A stretch of DNA of 64,000 nt from CAXBNB01 sp040222275 (GTDB lineage Bacteria > Bacteroidota > Bacteroidia > Cytophagales > Cyclobacteriaceae). Position 1 is the stretch's first letter. Each line of letters opens with the position of its first letter. The notes beneath the pieces are model-generated. The model worked only from the letters and a program-made list of their open reading frames with translations, did not search any database and was not told where the DNA came from. A program made the position numbers and the translations under genes. Of this stretch, positions 18,050-26,789 are shown piece after piece. The stretch spans positions 84,506-148,505 of the forward strand of contig JAVKDJ010000063.1 in the NCBI GenBank assembly GCA_040222275.1, read 5' to 3'.

Positions 18050-19267
18050 TTAGTTAGCTCCCTCAAGTATCTCCTTTACCCTCAATGCTACTATTCTTTC
18101 CTGCCCAGGTCGCATCATCCAGGTAGTAATCCCAATGTTATCCTTACCCCCGACAGTCTCTATGGAAGGGTGGCCGTCCCGAAGCTTTTGCCTGGCTTCA
18201 TCAGGTGTGATTTTAACCTGGCTTTGGTCCCATTTTATCCTTAGCGAGGGCACGTGATTGGCATATCCGGGTACATGGATTTCAGTTTCTACTCCTTTCA
18301 CCGACAGTGCGCTATCACTGATCAACTTTATCTGGCTTTCCCACATTTTCCATTCCATATCATGGTCTTTCTCCAAATACATTTCCAATGCCACCAGCAT
18401 CCCAAGCACTTCCTCTTTGTTCACTTTCATGCCTCTACCAATTGTATTCCCACGTGGCGGAGTGTGTAGCCTGGCAGCCTCTATGTATTCTCGTTTTCCG
18501 AGCAGGAGCCCCGCACTTTGTGGCCCTCTTATCCCCTTTCCACCGGAAAATGCCACCAGGTCGAAACCCATCCTGGTAAACTTAAAAAGGTTTTCTACCG
18601 GAGGTACATCCGCAGCACAATCAATAAATGTTGGTACATTGTGCTTTCTCCCCAATTCAACGAATTCCTCATGTTTGATTTCCCCCTCGTCTGTATTGGC
18701 GTTTAAAAACCACAACATGGCCGTTTGTTTGTTGATGGCCTTTTCCAGTTCTTTCCTGGTTTTAACCAGAATTAATTTAACCCCCACATTGAGCAGCGCA
18801 TGGGTATATCCTATATTGTGGGATTCCTGAAGGATCACTTCATTTTTGAGGCCTGTGGTGTCCGGCAGTTGGGCTACCTTTTTTTCATCCATACCAGCCA
18901 CCACACCCCCCAGGCCTATGGTCATAGCCCCAAAAGCACCGGATGAAACGGTGGCATACTCGCACTCAAGTAGCTGCGCTATCCGCTCCCCCACTTTGTC
19001 CTGTAGCTCATCGAGATTGACATATTCGGTAGCTCCATAGGCAATGGCAGATGTCACTTCTTCTTTCATGAGCGAGCCGGTCATGGAAGTGTAGGTACCA
19101 GCAGCATTGATAAAAGTCCTGAGCCCAAGTTCTTTGAAAAAATCCCGGCCAACCGGACTGCCCAGGGCATTGTGGGCAACCTGCGTAGTGAGCAGTCCAC
19201 TGCCTAACAGTCCGCCTATTACGGGTAAACCCGACAGGTTTTTTAGTACTTCTCTTCTACTTAACAT
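18050..19267 (-). CDS. Tat-exported SelA/DgaE-like PLP enzyme (ammonia-lyase type)
   Basis: 405 residues. The N-terminus SRREVLKNL followed by a Gly-rich hydrophobic stretch is a twin-arginine signal, so the holo-enzyme would be exported folded with its cofactor. The remainder is a fold-type I PLP enzyme of the SelA-related group that includes D-glucosaminate-6-phosphate ammonia-lyase (DgaE): LRTFINAAGTYTSMTGS, EYATVSSGAFGAMTIGLG, the Asp of FIDCAADVPP and the Schiff-base Lys244 in AFSGGKGIRGPQS. Cytoplasmic relatives eliminate ammonia from 2-amino acids bearing a 3-hydroxyl. Here the substrate must be periplasmic and probably unphosphorylated. It sits between two exported RidA genes, 24 bp from the upstream one, and next to an exported amidohydrolase, the same partnership seen for cytoplasmic relatives. 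Confidence 0.85.
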   Translation of the reverse strand: MLSRREVLKNLSGLPVIGGLLGSGLLTTQVAHNALGSPVGRDFFKELGLRTFINAAGTYTSMTGSLMKEEVTSAIAYGATEYVNLDELQDKVGERIAQLLECEYATVSSGAFGAMTIGLGGVVAGMDEKKVAQLPDTTGLKNEVILQESHNIGYTHALLNVGVKLILVKTRKELEKAINKQTAMLWFLNANTDEGEIKHEEFVELGRKHNVPTFIDCAADVPPVENLFKFTRMGFDLVAFSGGKGIRGPQSAGLLLGKREYIEAARLHTPPRGNTIGRGMKVNKEEVLGMLVALEMYLEKDHDMEWKMWESQIKLISDSALSVKGVETEIHVPGYANHVPSLRIKWDQSQVKITPDEARQKLRDGHPSIETVGGKDNIGITTWMMRPGQERIVALRVKEILEGAN

Positions 19268-19291
19268 ATCTCAGAGGTTTTAAGGTTTTGG

Positions 19292-19756
19292 CTAATCCAC
19301 AGCCGCTATACAATCTATTTCTACAAGCGAATCACCAGGAACCCCACCATATACCGCCACAGTGGTCCTCACCGGAGGATTTGCCCCGAAGCGTCCACGA
19401 TACACCTCATTCATAGCTTTGTAGTCGGCCAGGTCATAGAGGTAAACATTCACTTTCAGCACCTGCTCCATGGAAGACCCGTTTCTTACCAATTCTTTTT
19501 CCAATTCCTTCAGTACATGGTCTGTGTGTGCCTTGATATCCCCATCAAAGTGAGCTCCTTTTCCTGCTATGTAAAGGGTATTTCCGTGTTTTACTGCGCC
19601 TGAAAAAAGGGGGACATTGTTGTCCTGTACTATTTCCCCTACCACCTCTTTACGTGCTTTGGGTTTGGCCGAAGCGCTTGCTCCACCTACTCCGAATGCG
19701 GCTGCCAGCGCCATTCCTATTTTCTTAAAAGACGATCTTCTGGTTGTTTTTTCCAT
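19292..19756 (-). CDS. Tat-exported RidA-family protein
   Basis: 154 residues. TTRRSSFKKIG followed by AALAAAFGVGGASASA is a twin-arginine leader. The mature part is a full RidA domain (LFSGAVKHGNTLYIAGKGAHFDGD, HTDHVLKELEKELVRNGSSMEQVLKVNVYLYDLADYKAMNEVYRGRFG, PVRTTVAVYGGVPGDSLVEIDCIAAV) with the conserved Arg in PVRTTVAV, which canonical RidA uses to bind the carboxylate of 2-aminoacrylate-like enamines, and the closing E-I-D-C. It therefore looks more canonical than the RidA lipoprotein at 17414. Predicted role: hydrolysing the enamine/imine released by the PLP enzyme encoded 24 bp downstream. The use of the same Tat route for both supports joint action in the periplasm. Confidence 0.88.
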   Translation of the reverse strand: MEKTTRRSSFKKIGMALAAAFGVGGASASAKPKARKEVVGEIVQDNNVPLFSGAVKHGNTLYIAGKGAHFDGDIKAHTDHVLKELEKELVRNGSSMEQVLKVNVYLYDLADYKAMNEVYRGRFGANPPVRTTVAVYGGVPGDSLVEIDCIAAVD

Positions 19757-19821
19757 TTTCTTAAAAATTTTGTTGTCTATCAGTTAGTATATAAATGTTA
19801 TTGTTCTTCTGAAATCAGGCC

Positions 19822-20760
19822 TTACCACATGCGTTTTTTCAACAATTCCTGGATTTGTTCCCTGGGAACCGGCAAGTCATCGATATGGTCTTTAAGCCAG
19901 CCGGAAAAATCCTTTTCAATGGCATCTGACCATTTGTTGTCAATTTGCCCGGGTGTATAACGGCCTTCTTTTAGCCTGGTGATGCCAAACAAATCCCTGA
20001 GCCTGACCACCTCTGAGGTAACCACCACCTTTTCGGCCAGGTGCGCCGGGATAAATACCACCCCTTCCTTTTTAGCCAACACCACATCACCGGGCAGCAC
20101 TGTAGCTGCCCCCATTCTAATGGGTGAATTGATACTAAGCAACATCACTTCGGTAAGGAACGATGGATGCCAACCCCTCACAAAGGCGTTGAAACCTTCG
20201 ATTTCCGAAAGGCCTTCCATATCCCGGCTGGAAGCATTGAAAACCACCCCGGTTTTAGATTTGGCATAAATGGAATTTCCCAGGTTGTCGCCGATCAATG
20301 TACCATCTACTATTTTCCCAAACCCATCTGCTACATATACATCGCCTTCCACGAGCATATCAATTGGCCAGGAATTGGTGTTGCCTATCTGTCCATCTTC
20401 CTTTCCTTTTTTCTTTATCTGATCTGATACATCGGGCCTGTTGGGCATGTATTGTACGGTGAGGGCCCTGCCCACCACCGGCACATCATCGTGAAGTGGC
20501 TGCCATCCCCCTTCAAACTGGTTGTGGTACCCTTCATTTCGCAATACCCCCCAGGCTTCTTCAATGGTGACATTTTTCATTCTCTTTAAAACATCATCGG
20601 CAACTTTGGGGCGTCCATCGTCAAATCTTTCCCCTGTCCACAATGGGGTAAGGAAAACCAATTGGTCCCTGGGGGTTGTCTGGGAAATGGCAGTGCTACT
20701 GGCCAGAATGCACAGTATTAGCCAAAATATCGTATGTTGCAATTTCATAGTATATTTCAT
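19822..20760 (-). CDS. Exported RraA / HMG-aldolase-like protein
   Basis: 312 residues with a signal peptide (MKLQHTIFWLILCILASS..ISQ); the ATG at 20748 is an equally good start. The core matches the RraA/4-hydroxy-4-methyl-2-oxoglutarate aldolase fold: VYVADGFGKIVDGTLIGDNLG, then TGVVFNASSRDMEG, where the Arg-Asp pair is the pyruvate-enolate and metal site of the aldolases, and LPGDVVLAKKEGVVFIPAHLAEKV. Such aldolases cleave 4-hydroxy-2-oxo acids to pyruvate plus an aldehyde or keto acid, using a divalent metal. Members are normally cytoplasmic, so the leader is odd. The C-terminal 60 residues extend beyond the usual domain. It overlaps the BASS transporter gene by 4 bp if started at 20760, so the two are coupled. 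Confidence 0.8.
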   Translation of the reverse strand: MKYTMKLQHTIFWLILCILASSTAISQTTPRDQLVFLTPLWTGERFDDGRPKVADDVLKRMKNVTIEEAWGVLRNEGYHNQFEGGWQPLHDDVPVVGRALTVQYMPNRPDVSDQIKKKGKEDGQIGNTNSWPIDMLVEGDVYVADGFGKIVDGTLIGDNLGNSIYAKSKTGVVFNASSRDMEGLSEIEGFNAFVRGWHPSFLTEVMLLSINSPIRMGAATVLPGDVVLAKKEGVVFIPAHLAEKVVVTSEVVRLRDLFGITRLKEGRYTPGQIDNKWSDAIEKDFSGWLKDHIDDLPVPREQIQELLKKRMW

Positions 20761-21899
20761 TTAACTAAATCTTTTTTGTCTTTTGCTATCATTTCAGGAT
20801 CGGGAAATAGCGGCACTGTAGATGCTGGTGTTTTGTCCCTCCACCAGGTAGCCAGGGAAGACCCGGAGATGTTCATCCATGGTCCGAAAATGGCTGGTGC
20901 CAGTCCTATGGAAGCTACCTTGCCCATTTCTAAGGCAATGCCAGATGCCAACCCGGAATTTTGCATCCCGACCTCCAAAGCAATGGTTCGGCAATCCTGT
21001 TCGGGCATTTTGAGGGCCTTGCAGGTCCAGTAGCCTAAAAAGTACCCAGCAGCATTGTGGACAATAGCAGCCACTATGAGAAAAAAACCAATAGCGAGGA
21101 GGCTGTCCCTTCCTGCGGCGGTGATTATGGCGATAATGACGGCAATTCCCCCCATGGACACTATGGGCATGGCTTTGTCGAGCCAATTGGCTTTTCCATG
21201 AAAAAACCTATTGAATATCAATCCGGCAATGATTGGTAAAATCACGATTTTAACAATACTGAGCATCATTGACCAAAAATCTATCGGCACGAACTGACCC
21301 GCAAATACTTTCATCAGCAATGGCGTCATCAAAGGGGCCAGCACTGTGGATACTGCCGTAAGCGTAACTGACAGGGCCAGGTTGGCTTTGGCCAAATAGG
21401 CCATTACATTGGACGCAAGCCCACTTGGGGATGAACCTACCAGTACTATACCTGCTGCTATTTCTGGGGAAAACCCAAATGAATTGGCTATGCCATATCC
21501 CACAATGGGCATGATGGTAAACTGGCAAACCAGGCCAACCAATACCCCCTTGGGCATCTTGACAACCCCGGAAAAATCGTTGAGGCTCATCGCAGTGCCC
21601 ATACCAAACATGATAAGTTGCAACAACGGCACTATGAGGGATTTGAGCTCAAAACCGTCTATACTCCTGAAATAAGCAGGGTAGTACATGGACACAGTAA
21701 CCGCCGCAAATATGAGCAGTGTGAATGTAAAGCCCTTAAAATCTTTATTGCCCCTGAGGCCTATGGCCAACAATAGAAAAAAAGCCACCAGGACAGGTCC
21801 GGCATCTTGCACATGTCCCGTACTCAACATTACCCCTGATACCCCAAGGCAAACCAGGGATACCATCACCAACATTCTATAAGCCATTTTCATTCGCAC
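20757..21899 (-). CDS. Bile acid:sodium symporter (BASS) family transporter
   Basis: 380 residues, almost entirely hydrophobic with about ten transmembrane segments. Family marks include the sodium-site region GIVLVGSSPSGLASNVMAYLAKANLALSVTLTAVST and the second crossing helix with EVGMQNSGLASGIALEMG. BASS proteins import organic anions (bile acids, pyruvate, 2-keto acids) with sodium. Because the gene is translationally coupled to an exported aldolase that would release pyruvate or another keto acid, import of that product is the most economical reading; this is inference. Some 66 bp separate it from the upstream amidohydrolase. Confidence 0.88.
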   Translation of the reverse strand: MRMKMAYRMLVMVSLVCLGVSGVMLSTGHVQDAGPVLVAFFLLLAIGLRGNKDFKGFTFTLLIFAAVTVSMYYPAYFRSIDGFELKSLIVPLLQLIMFGMGTAMSLNDFSGVVKMPKGVLVGLVCQFTIMPIVGYGIANSFGFSPEIAAGIVLVGSSPSGLASNVMAYLAKANLALSVTLTAVSTVLAPLMTPLLMKVFAGQFVPIDFWSMMLSIVKIVILPIIAGLIFNRFFHGKANWLDKAMPIVSMGGIAVIIAIITAAGRDSLLAIGFFLIVAAIVHNAAGYFLGYWTCKALKMPEQDCRTIALEVGMQNSGLASGIALEMGKVASIGLAPAIFGPWMNISGSSLATWWRDKTPASTVPLFPDPEMIAKDKKDLVK

Positions 21900-21965
21900 T
21901 CGGTTCGTCTAACAATTTAATATTACCAGCTTTACCAATCTTTAAAAGTTTAGTAATGCTTCAAA

Positions 21966-23216
21966 CTATTCATCCCACATCGGTCTGGAAATGCCGTTCA
22001 AATCCCAAACCACAACACCATCCTTGATGGTCAGTTCGCACTCCAGTTTTTTGTTGCCCTTCATCCTGGCGCCTTTGGTATCGATAAACCCGAAATCCCC
22101 TTGCCTGACGTTCAAAATAGCAAGATCGGCAACCGCACCCACAGACAGGTGCCCCAGATCAGGCCTGTTGATGATTTGGGCTGGGCTCCAGGTGGCTGCC
22201 TTCACCACTTCTGCCACCGCCATGTCCATGTTTATAAATTTGGACATGATGTTGGTAAGGTCTTTCATACCAGCATTCATGCTACCGGTATGGAGGTCGG
22301 TACTGATGGAGTTTGGCCTGAAACCCTGTTTCATTGCTGGTATCACCTGTTCAAACAAGAAGCTCCCTCCCCCGTGCCCCACATCGAATACCAACCCTTT
22401 TTTTTGCGCCTCAAACACATAAGAAGCTACTTTGCCCCCATCGTCCACAATGGGCATCCTGCCATTGACATGTGCATAGGTATGGGTAAATATATCCCCG
22501 GGCCTGAGTTTTTCCAAGAGCAGTTTTTCCAAAGACAAAGGAGGATTGCTGCCACCAAAATCAATCATAACAGGTATGCCTGCCTGGGTTCCGGCAGACA
22601 CTGCCCTGTCAACGGGTTCCCAGTCCGGCCCGCTGTAGTGCGCCAGTTTTACGCCTACTACCACCCCGGGATATTGTTTCGCTACCATGGCGGTGAGTTT
22701 AGCATCCATATCCACGAGGTTTTGTTCAATAGCCCCTCCTTTCATGCCAGAGCCAACTATATTGAGAAAGGCCAGCACCCTGGTTTTAGACCTGTCGATC
22801 GTTTGTTCTTTAAACTGGCCAAAGTTTCTCCAACCAGCCCCACCAGCATCTACAATCGTGGTAACCCCACTTCGGAACGTAAAACCATCAGGAGGTAGGC
22901 TACTGAAGCTATTGCTCAGGTAGGCGTTGGGTTCTGTTCCAAAAAAATTGTGGCTGTGTATATCTATCAATCCGGGGCTTATGATAAACCCCTTCGCATC
23001 GATCACCTTGCTGGCTTGGTTTTCGGGAATGTTTGCAGCTACTTTGGCTATTTTACCTTCATGGATCGCAATGTCCATTTTACTATTGATGGCATTTTTA
23101 GCGTCCAGTACCTGCCCATCCTTGATCAGCAGGTCGAATGGCTGTGCCATCGATGAAAGGTGCAGCATAAAAAAAACTGCTGCTGTTTTCAATGTCTTGG
23201 TAAAGATTGAATCCAT
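21966..23216 (-). CDS. Exported amidohydrolase (EF_0837/AHA_3915-like deacetylase family)
   Basis: 416 residues from the ATG at 23216, chosen because MDSIFTKTLKTAAVFFMLHLSSMAQ is a signal peptide; the frame itself opens at 23282. Metal ligands of the amidohydrolase superfamily are all present: H87 and H89 in GLIDIHSHN, the Lys that is probably carboxylated in GVKLAHYSG, His in FTHTYAHVNG and FDVGHGGGS, and Asp in STDLHTGS. The sequence resembles the dihydroorotase-like enzymes that sit beside SelA-related PLP enzymes in other bacteria and are thought to remove an N-acyl group or open a cyclic amide. An exported version next to an exported PLP enzyme conserves that partnership in a new compartment. 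Confidence 0.85.
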   Translation of the reverse strand: MDSIFTKTLKTAAVFFMLHLSSMAQPFDLLIKDGQVLDAKNAINSKMDIAIHEGKIAKVAANIPENQASKVIDAKGFIISPGLIDIHSHNFFGTEPNAYLSNSFSSLPPDGFTFRSGVTTIVDAGGAGWRNFGQFKEQTIDRSKTRVLAFLNIVGSGMKGGAIEQNLVDMDAKLTAMVAKQYPGVVVGVKLAHYSGPDWEPVDRAVSAGTQAGIPVMIDFGGSNPPLSLEKLLLEKLRPGDIFTHTYAHVNGRMPIVDDGGKVASYVFEAQKKGLVFDVGHGGGSFLFEQVIPAMKQGFRPNSISTDLHTGSMNAGMKDLTNIMSKFINMDMAVAEVVKAATWSPAQIINRPDLGHLSVGAVADLAILNVRQGDFGFIDTKGARMKGNKKLECELTIKDGVVVWDLNGISRPMWDE

Positions 23217-23286
23217 AGTTTTAATGCTAGTGGTTCTTATAATTGATTTAATAATGAAGCCGGTTTCAGCAGTTTTTCCCATCGAC

Positions 23287-25026
23287 TTATAATTTAACCC
23301 TTAATTGTGAAACTTCCTCCTCGTCCACCGGGCTGGCCTCATTGCCAAAATTGGACCTGATGTATGTCAACACATCTGCTATATCCTTGTCACTGAGGAA
23401 ACTATGCTGGGGCATTACCCCATTGAATGTTTGCCCATTCACTTCGATACTTCCTTCCAGGCCATTCAAGACCACCTGGATGAGCCGCTTCTTGTCACCC
23501 ACCACCCAGTCTGTACCCGCCAGGGATGGAAACCTGCCAGAGGCCCCTTCCCCATCGGTCTGATGGCACACACTGCAATAGGTATAGTAGGTTTTTTCCC
23601 CTCCCAATACCTGTTCTTTCATTAGGTTGTCCTTTTCTTTATCTGGGGTCCTGATGTGGGACAGCTCCTTTCTCTTTTCCATTGCTGCCAGGTGCTCTTT
23701 TCCAAATTGTTTTTTGTCACCTTTGTACATTACCCGCCATATCTTGCCCTTTTCTGTTTCTGCCAGGTAGAGCGAACCATCCGGCCCAACTGCTATGCCC
23801 ATGGGCCTATATACTGCATCTTTCACACTAACAATCGGATCTACCCCGGCAAAGCCATCGGCAAATACTTCCCACTCCCCGGAGGGCTGACCATTCCTGA
23901 AAGGAACAAAACAAACGAAGTAGCCCGACTGTGGGTAAGGGCCCCTATTTGTTGACCCGTGAAAGGCAATGAAAGCCCCATTCCTATATCTCTCCGGAAA
24001 CTGGTCGCCTCTGTAAAATACCAAGTCGTTTGGTGCCCAGTGACCTGGAAACCCAATGACCGGATCATCGTATTGATCACAATCCCCAACTGTCTGGCCA
24101 TCTCCACCATACTCTGGTGCCAGCACTTTTTTGCCCAGCATCTGATCGTAATAGCAATATGGCCACCCAAAATCTGATCCTTCGGTTACTTTGATAAATT
24201 CCTCAGAAGGGAGCATGGCGCTTGCCCAGGGTGAGTATATATTAGGAAAAAGCCTCAACAGGTCGTCCCTGCCGTGCATCACGATGTATAGATTTTCATC
24301 ATCCGGGTTCCAATCCATGGCCACTACACTTCTGATGCCCGTAGCGTATTTGTAGCCATCTTGCTGGGTTTGATTTTGCACTTCAGCATCAAACCTCCAA
24401 ACCCCGGCATGGTGTTCCAACTGCGGGCATGGATTTAGCCCCTGGGCTCCTGGTGTCCTTTTTGGCTCCTGACAGGCATTGGAAGGGGCGCCAAATGGTA
24501 CATACATATTTCCTTTGTTGTCAAAAGACAGGGGTTTGGCAATATGCTCATGCCTACCATGCTCATGGTCATCGGTGAGGATTATTTCCATCTCCCCCTG
24601 CGGCACCAAGCTGCCCGGGTCTAATTTATACCGGTAAACAACCAGCTCTGAACTAAAATAGAGGTATCCGTTGTGTATCCTCATGCCAGTGGCCAGGCTC
24701 CACCTTTGACGTTTTCCATAGCTGCCAAATTTTTTCACCACATCCGCCCTGCCGTTGTTGTTGGTATCCTTCAGCACCGCAATGGAACCCTCTTCATTGG
24801 AATTCCTGAGTTTTACATAAATAGCCCCGTCATCGTTCACAGCAATGTGCCTTGCTTTTTCCTCAATACTGTCGATGACCACCACCGCTTCAAACCCACC
24901 CGGAAGGTACAGCCCTCCATTGTCGGTATCACCCTGGGGCAACTCAACTACCGGAGTGCACTGTGGCAAGGCTATGGCTATACCAAGACACAGGGTAGTA
25001 ATACTGAAAAGGAACCTGAATGTCAT
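23287..25026 (-). CDS. Sorbosone/glucose dehydrogenase-like propeller fused to cytochrome c
   Basis: 579 residues with a likely lipoprotein signal (IALPQC, Cys23). Residues 35-430 form a six-bladed propeller like PQQ-dependent sugar dehydrogenases (LPGGFEAVVVID, GIRSVVAMDWNPDDENLYIVMHGRD, YRPMGIAVGPDGSLYLAETEKGKIWRV). Residues about 470-560 are a class I cytochrome c with heme motif C484-S-V-C487-H488 and the probable axial M538 in GVMPQ. The cofactor (PQQ or none) cannot be decided from the sequence. The fusion would oxidise an aldose or alcohol in the periplasm and hand electrons to the respiratory chain. First gene of the minus-strand cluster, 70 bp before the amidohydrolase, so it could start the pathway by oxidising a sugar to its acid. 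Confidence 0.85.
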   Translation of the reverse strand: MTFRFLFSITTLCLGIAIALPQCTPVVELPQGDTDNGGLYLPGGFEAVVVIDSIEEKARHIAVNDDGAIYVKLRNSNEEGSIAVLKDTNNNGRADVVKKFGSYGKRQRWSLATGMRIHNGYLYFSSELVVYRYKLDPGSLVPQGEMEIILTDDHEHGRHEHIAKPLSFDNKGNMYVPFGAPSNACQEPKRTPGAQGLNPCPQLEHHAGVWRFDAEVQNQTQQDGYKYATGIRSVVAMDWNPDDENLYIVMHGRDDLLRLFPNIYSPWASAMLPSEEFIKVTEGSDFGWPYCYYDQMLGKKVLAPEYGGDGQTVGDCDQYDDPVIGFPGHWAPNDLVFYRGDQFPERYRNGAFIAFHGSTNRGPYPQSGYFVCFVPFRNGQPSGEWEVFADGFAGVDPIVSVKDAVYRPMGIAVGPDGSLYLAETEKGKIWRVMYKGDKKQFGKEHLAAMEKRKELSHIRTPDKEKDNLMKEQVLGGEKTYYTYCSVCHQTDGEGASGRFPSLAGTDWVVGDKKRLIQVVLNGLEGSIEVNGQTFNGVMPQHSFLSDKDIADVLTYIRSNFGNEASPVDEEEVSQLRVKL

Positions 25027-25142
25027 AGAATGATTTTTAATTCAAATCTGGTTTGCGATGTTCCTAATCGCGACAGTCATTTCCCTGCGCCACTTCCCGA
25101 CTTCACCATTGATGCCGAACTGGAATTGCAGCTTTACATCCT

Positions 25143-25172
25143 ATAGTACCGTTTCAAAATAGAAGGTACTAT
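25143..25172. promoter_or_regulatory. Dyad in a divergent intergenic region
   Basis: An 8-bp perfect inverted repeat, ATAGTACC (25143-25150) and GGTACTAT (25165-25172), with a 14-bp spacer, in the gap between the minus-strand dehydrogenase cluster and the plus-strand sulfatase. Position and symmetry fit an operator, but no regulator is nearby. Confidence 0.3.
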
Positions 25173-25255
25173 TTGACCCTACATTTTATTGTCTCCGCAC
25201 CACCGAATAGTCTTAAAACCATTAAATTTGGAGGCAACCATAATTGGATTTCCAG

Positions 25256-26734
25256 ATGCCTTCAAGAACAATAAGACTACTATTCCTTTTTTGTCTGATC
25301 AATTTTTCAAACGTTTTAGCCCAGAAACCACCAAACATCCTGCTGATCTGTGTGGACGACCTGCGCACTGAACTGGGGTGTTATGGAAACAAAGTAGTAA
25401 AATCACCAAATCTGGACAGATTGAGTTCACAGGGCCGGCTATTCGACAGGCACTACGTGCAGGTGCCTACATGTGGTGCCTCCAGATACGCATTGCTAAC
25501 GGGTATGCGACCTGTTACCCGCGGGCATATATCCAACCATATCTCTGCCAGCCTGAGTGAAAATAAAAAGGAAGAAACAACACCCGAATCATTCGTCCAC
25601 CATTTTAGGAGAAATGGCTACTATACGGTCGGGATAGGAAAAATAAGCCATTCGCCCGATGGCTATGTATATGGCTATGGTGAAGAAAAATCCAACCAAC
25701 TTGAATTGCCATTTAGCTGGGACGAGCCTCTCTGCGATACCGGAGGCTGGGGCACAGGGTGGAATGCCTTTTTTGCCTATTCAGGGCATAAAAACAGAAC
25801 AACACTGGAAAAACAGGTAAAACCCTATGAATCAGCCGATGTACCGGATACGGGCTACCCGGACGGACTGAACGCTGAACTTGCCCTGAAGAAGCTGAAC
25901 GAACTGAAAGATAAGGATGACCCCTTTCTGTTGGCGGTAGGTTTTTTCAAACCCCACCTGCCTTTTACAGCCCCCAAAAAATACTGGGATATGTACAACA
26001 GGGAGGACATCCCGCTTTCACCCAACCCATACATAGTAAAAAACATGGAAAGGAACAGCCTGCACAAAAGTGGGGAATTTAATGGCTATGCCCTTGGGGA
26101 GGAAAAGGCCGCACTAGGCGAGCCCCTAAGCGATGGGTATGCCAGAAAGCTGCGCCATGGCTACTACGCCTGTATAAGCTATATTGATGCCCAAATAGGA
26201 AAATTGCTGGATGAACTGGATAAAACTGGGCTGAGCGAAAATACCATAGTAGTGGTTTGGGGCGATCATGGATGGCACCTTGGAGACCATACGGTATGGG
26301 GAAAACACACCGTATTCGAAAGGGCGCTCAACAGCACCCTGATCATGCGCATACCAGGCCAGGATAAACCGGGGGTATCAACCAAAGCCATTACTGAGAC
26401 TGTGGACATTTACCCTACACTAACAGAATTGTGCGGCCTACCCACTATTCATGGCATGCATGGAAAAAGCCTTGTTCCCGTTTTGAACAACCCAAAAAAT
26501 GGTAAAGACGAAGTAGCCTACAGTTATTTTAAAAATAGTATCACGGTGAGAAATGACAGGTACCGGTTTACTAAATATTTTTGGAAAGACGGTACCAGCC
26601 ATGAACTGTACGACCACAAACAGGACCCCAACGAGACGGTCAACATTGCCACAACAAACCCCGGAATGGTGGAAAAAATGAAGCCCATCCTGGATATGGG
26701 GGATACCGGTCTGTTTGATGAGTTGAAGCAGTAA
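25256..26734 (+). CDS. Iduronate-2-sulfatase-like S1 sulfatase, exported
   Basis: 492 residues from the ATG at 25256, with a signal peptide ending NVLAQ; a TTG at 25244 would add four residues and has a GGAGG-like site 9 bp upstream, so it is a real alternative. NILLICVDDLRTELGCYG supplies the calcium Asp pair, and PTCGASRYALLTG carries the C-x-A-S-R form of the sulfatase signature (Cys73), characteristic of iduronate-2-sulfatase-like members. GKISHSPD, KPHLPFTAPKKYW and WGDHGWHLGDHTVWGKHT are the other family blocks. The likely substrate class is 2-O-sulfated uronic acid or a related residue, consistent with glycosaminoglycan-like targets and with the PL8 lyase at the end of the window. Convergent with the His-rich gene. 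Confidence 0.92.
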   Translation: MPSRTIRLLFLFCLINFSNVLAQKPPNILLICVDDLRTELGCYGNKVVKSPNLDRLSSQGRLFDRHYVQVPTCGASRYALLTGMRPVTRGHISNHISASLSENKKEETTPESFVHHFRRNGYYTVGIGKISHSPDGYVYGYGEEKSNQLELPFSWDEPLCDTGGWGTGWNAFFAYSGHKNRTTLEKQVKPYESADVPDTGYPDGLNAELALKKLNELKDKDDPFLLAVGFFKPHLPFTAPKKYWDMYNREDIPLSPNPYIVKNMERNSLHKSGEFNGYALGEEKAALGEPLSDGYARKLRHGYYACISYIDAQIGKLLDELDKTGLSENTIVVVWGDHGWHLGDHTVWGKHTVFERALNSTLIMRIPGQDKPGVSTKAITETVDIYPTLTELCGLPTIHGMHGKSLVPVLNNPKNGKDEVAYSYFKNSITVRNDRYRFTKYFWKDGTSHELYDHKQDPNETVNIATTNPGMVEKMKPILDMGDTGLFDELKQ

Positions 26735-26739
26735 TAACA

Positions 26740-26779
26740 TTTTCCCCTGGGATGAAAGGTTACACAACCCAGGGGAAAA
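26740..26779. other. Strong hairpin between convergent genes
   Basis: A 12-bp perfect stem, TTTTCCCCTGGG (26740-26751) and CCCAGGGGAAAA (26768-26779), separated by 16 bases, starting 5 bp after the sulfatase stop and ending 10 bp before the stop of the convergent gene. The run of T lies on the 5' arm, so it is not a classic intrinsic terminator on either strand, but it could protect both 3' ends. Confidence 0.6.
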
Positions 26780-26789
26780 CCATGAGGCC

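Noticed and set aside
22101..22898. A 265-codon plus-strand reading frame
   Set aside because: It is antisense to the amidohydrolase gene, whose metal motifs are intact; the predicted protein has no recognisable domain.
24673..25146. A plus-strand frame whose last 25 residues look protein-like
   Set aside because: Most of it is antisense to the dehydrogenase gene; the short tail past 25026 has no start or homology I can name, so it could at most be a decayed fragment.
26740..26779. Intrinsic terminator
   Set aside because: The stem is perfect, but the T run is on the 5' arm of both strands, so it lacks the 3' U tract. It was kept only as a hairpin.
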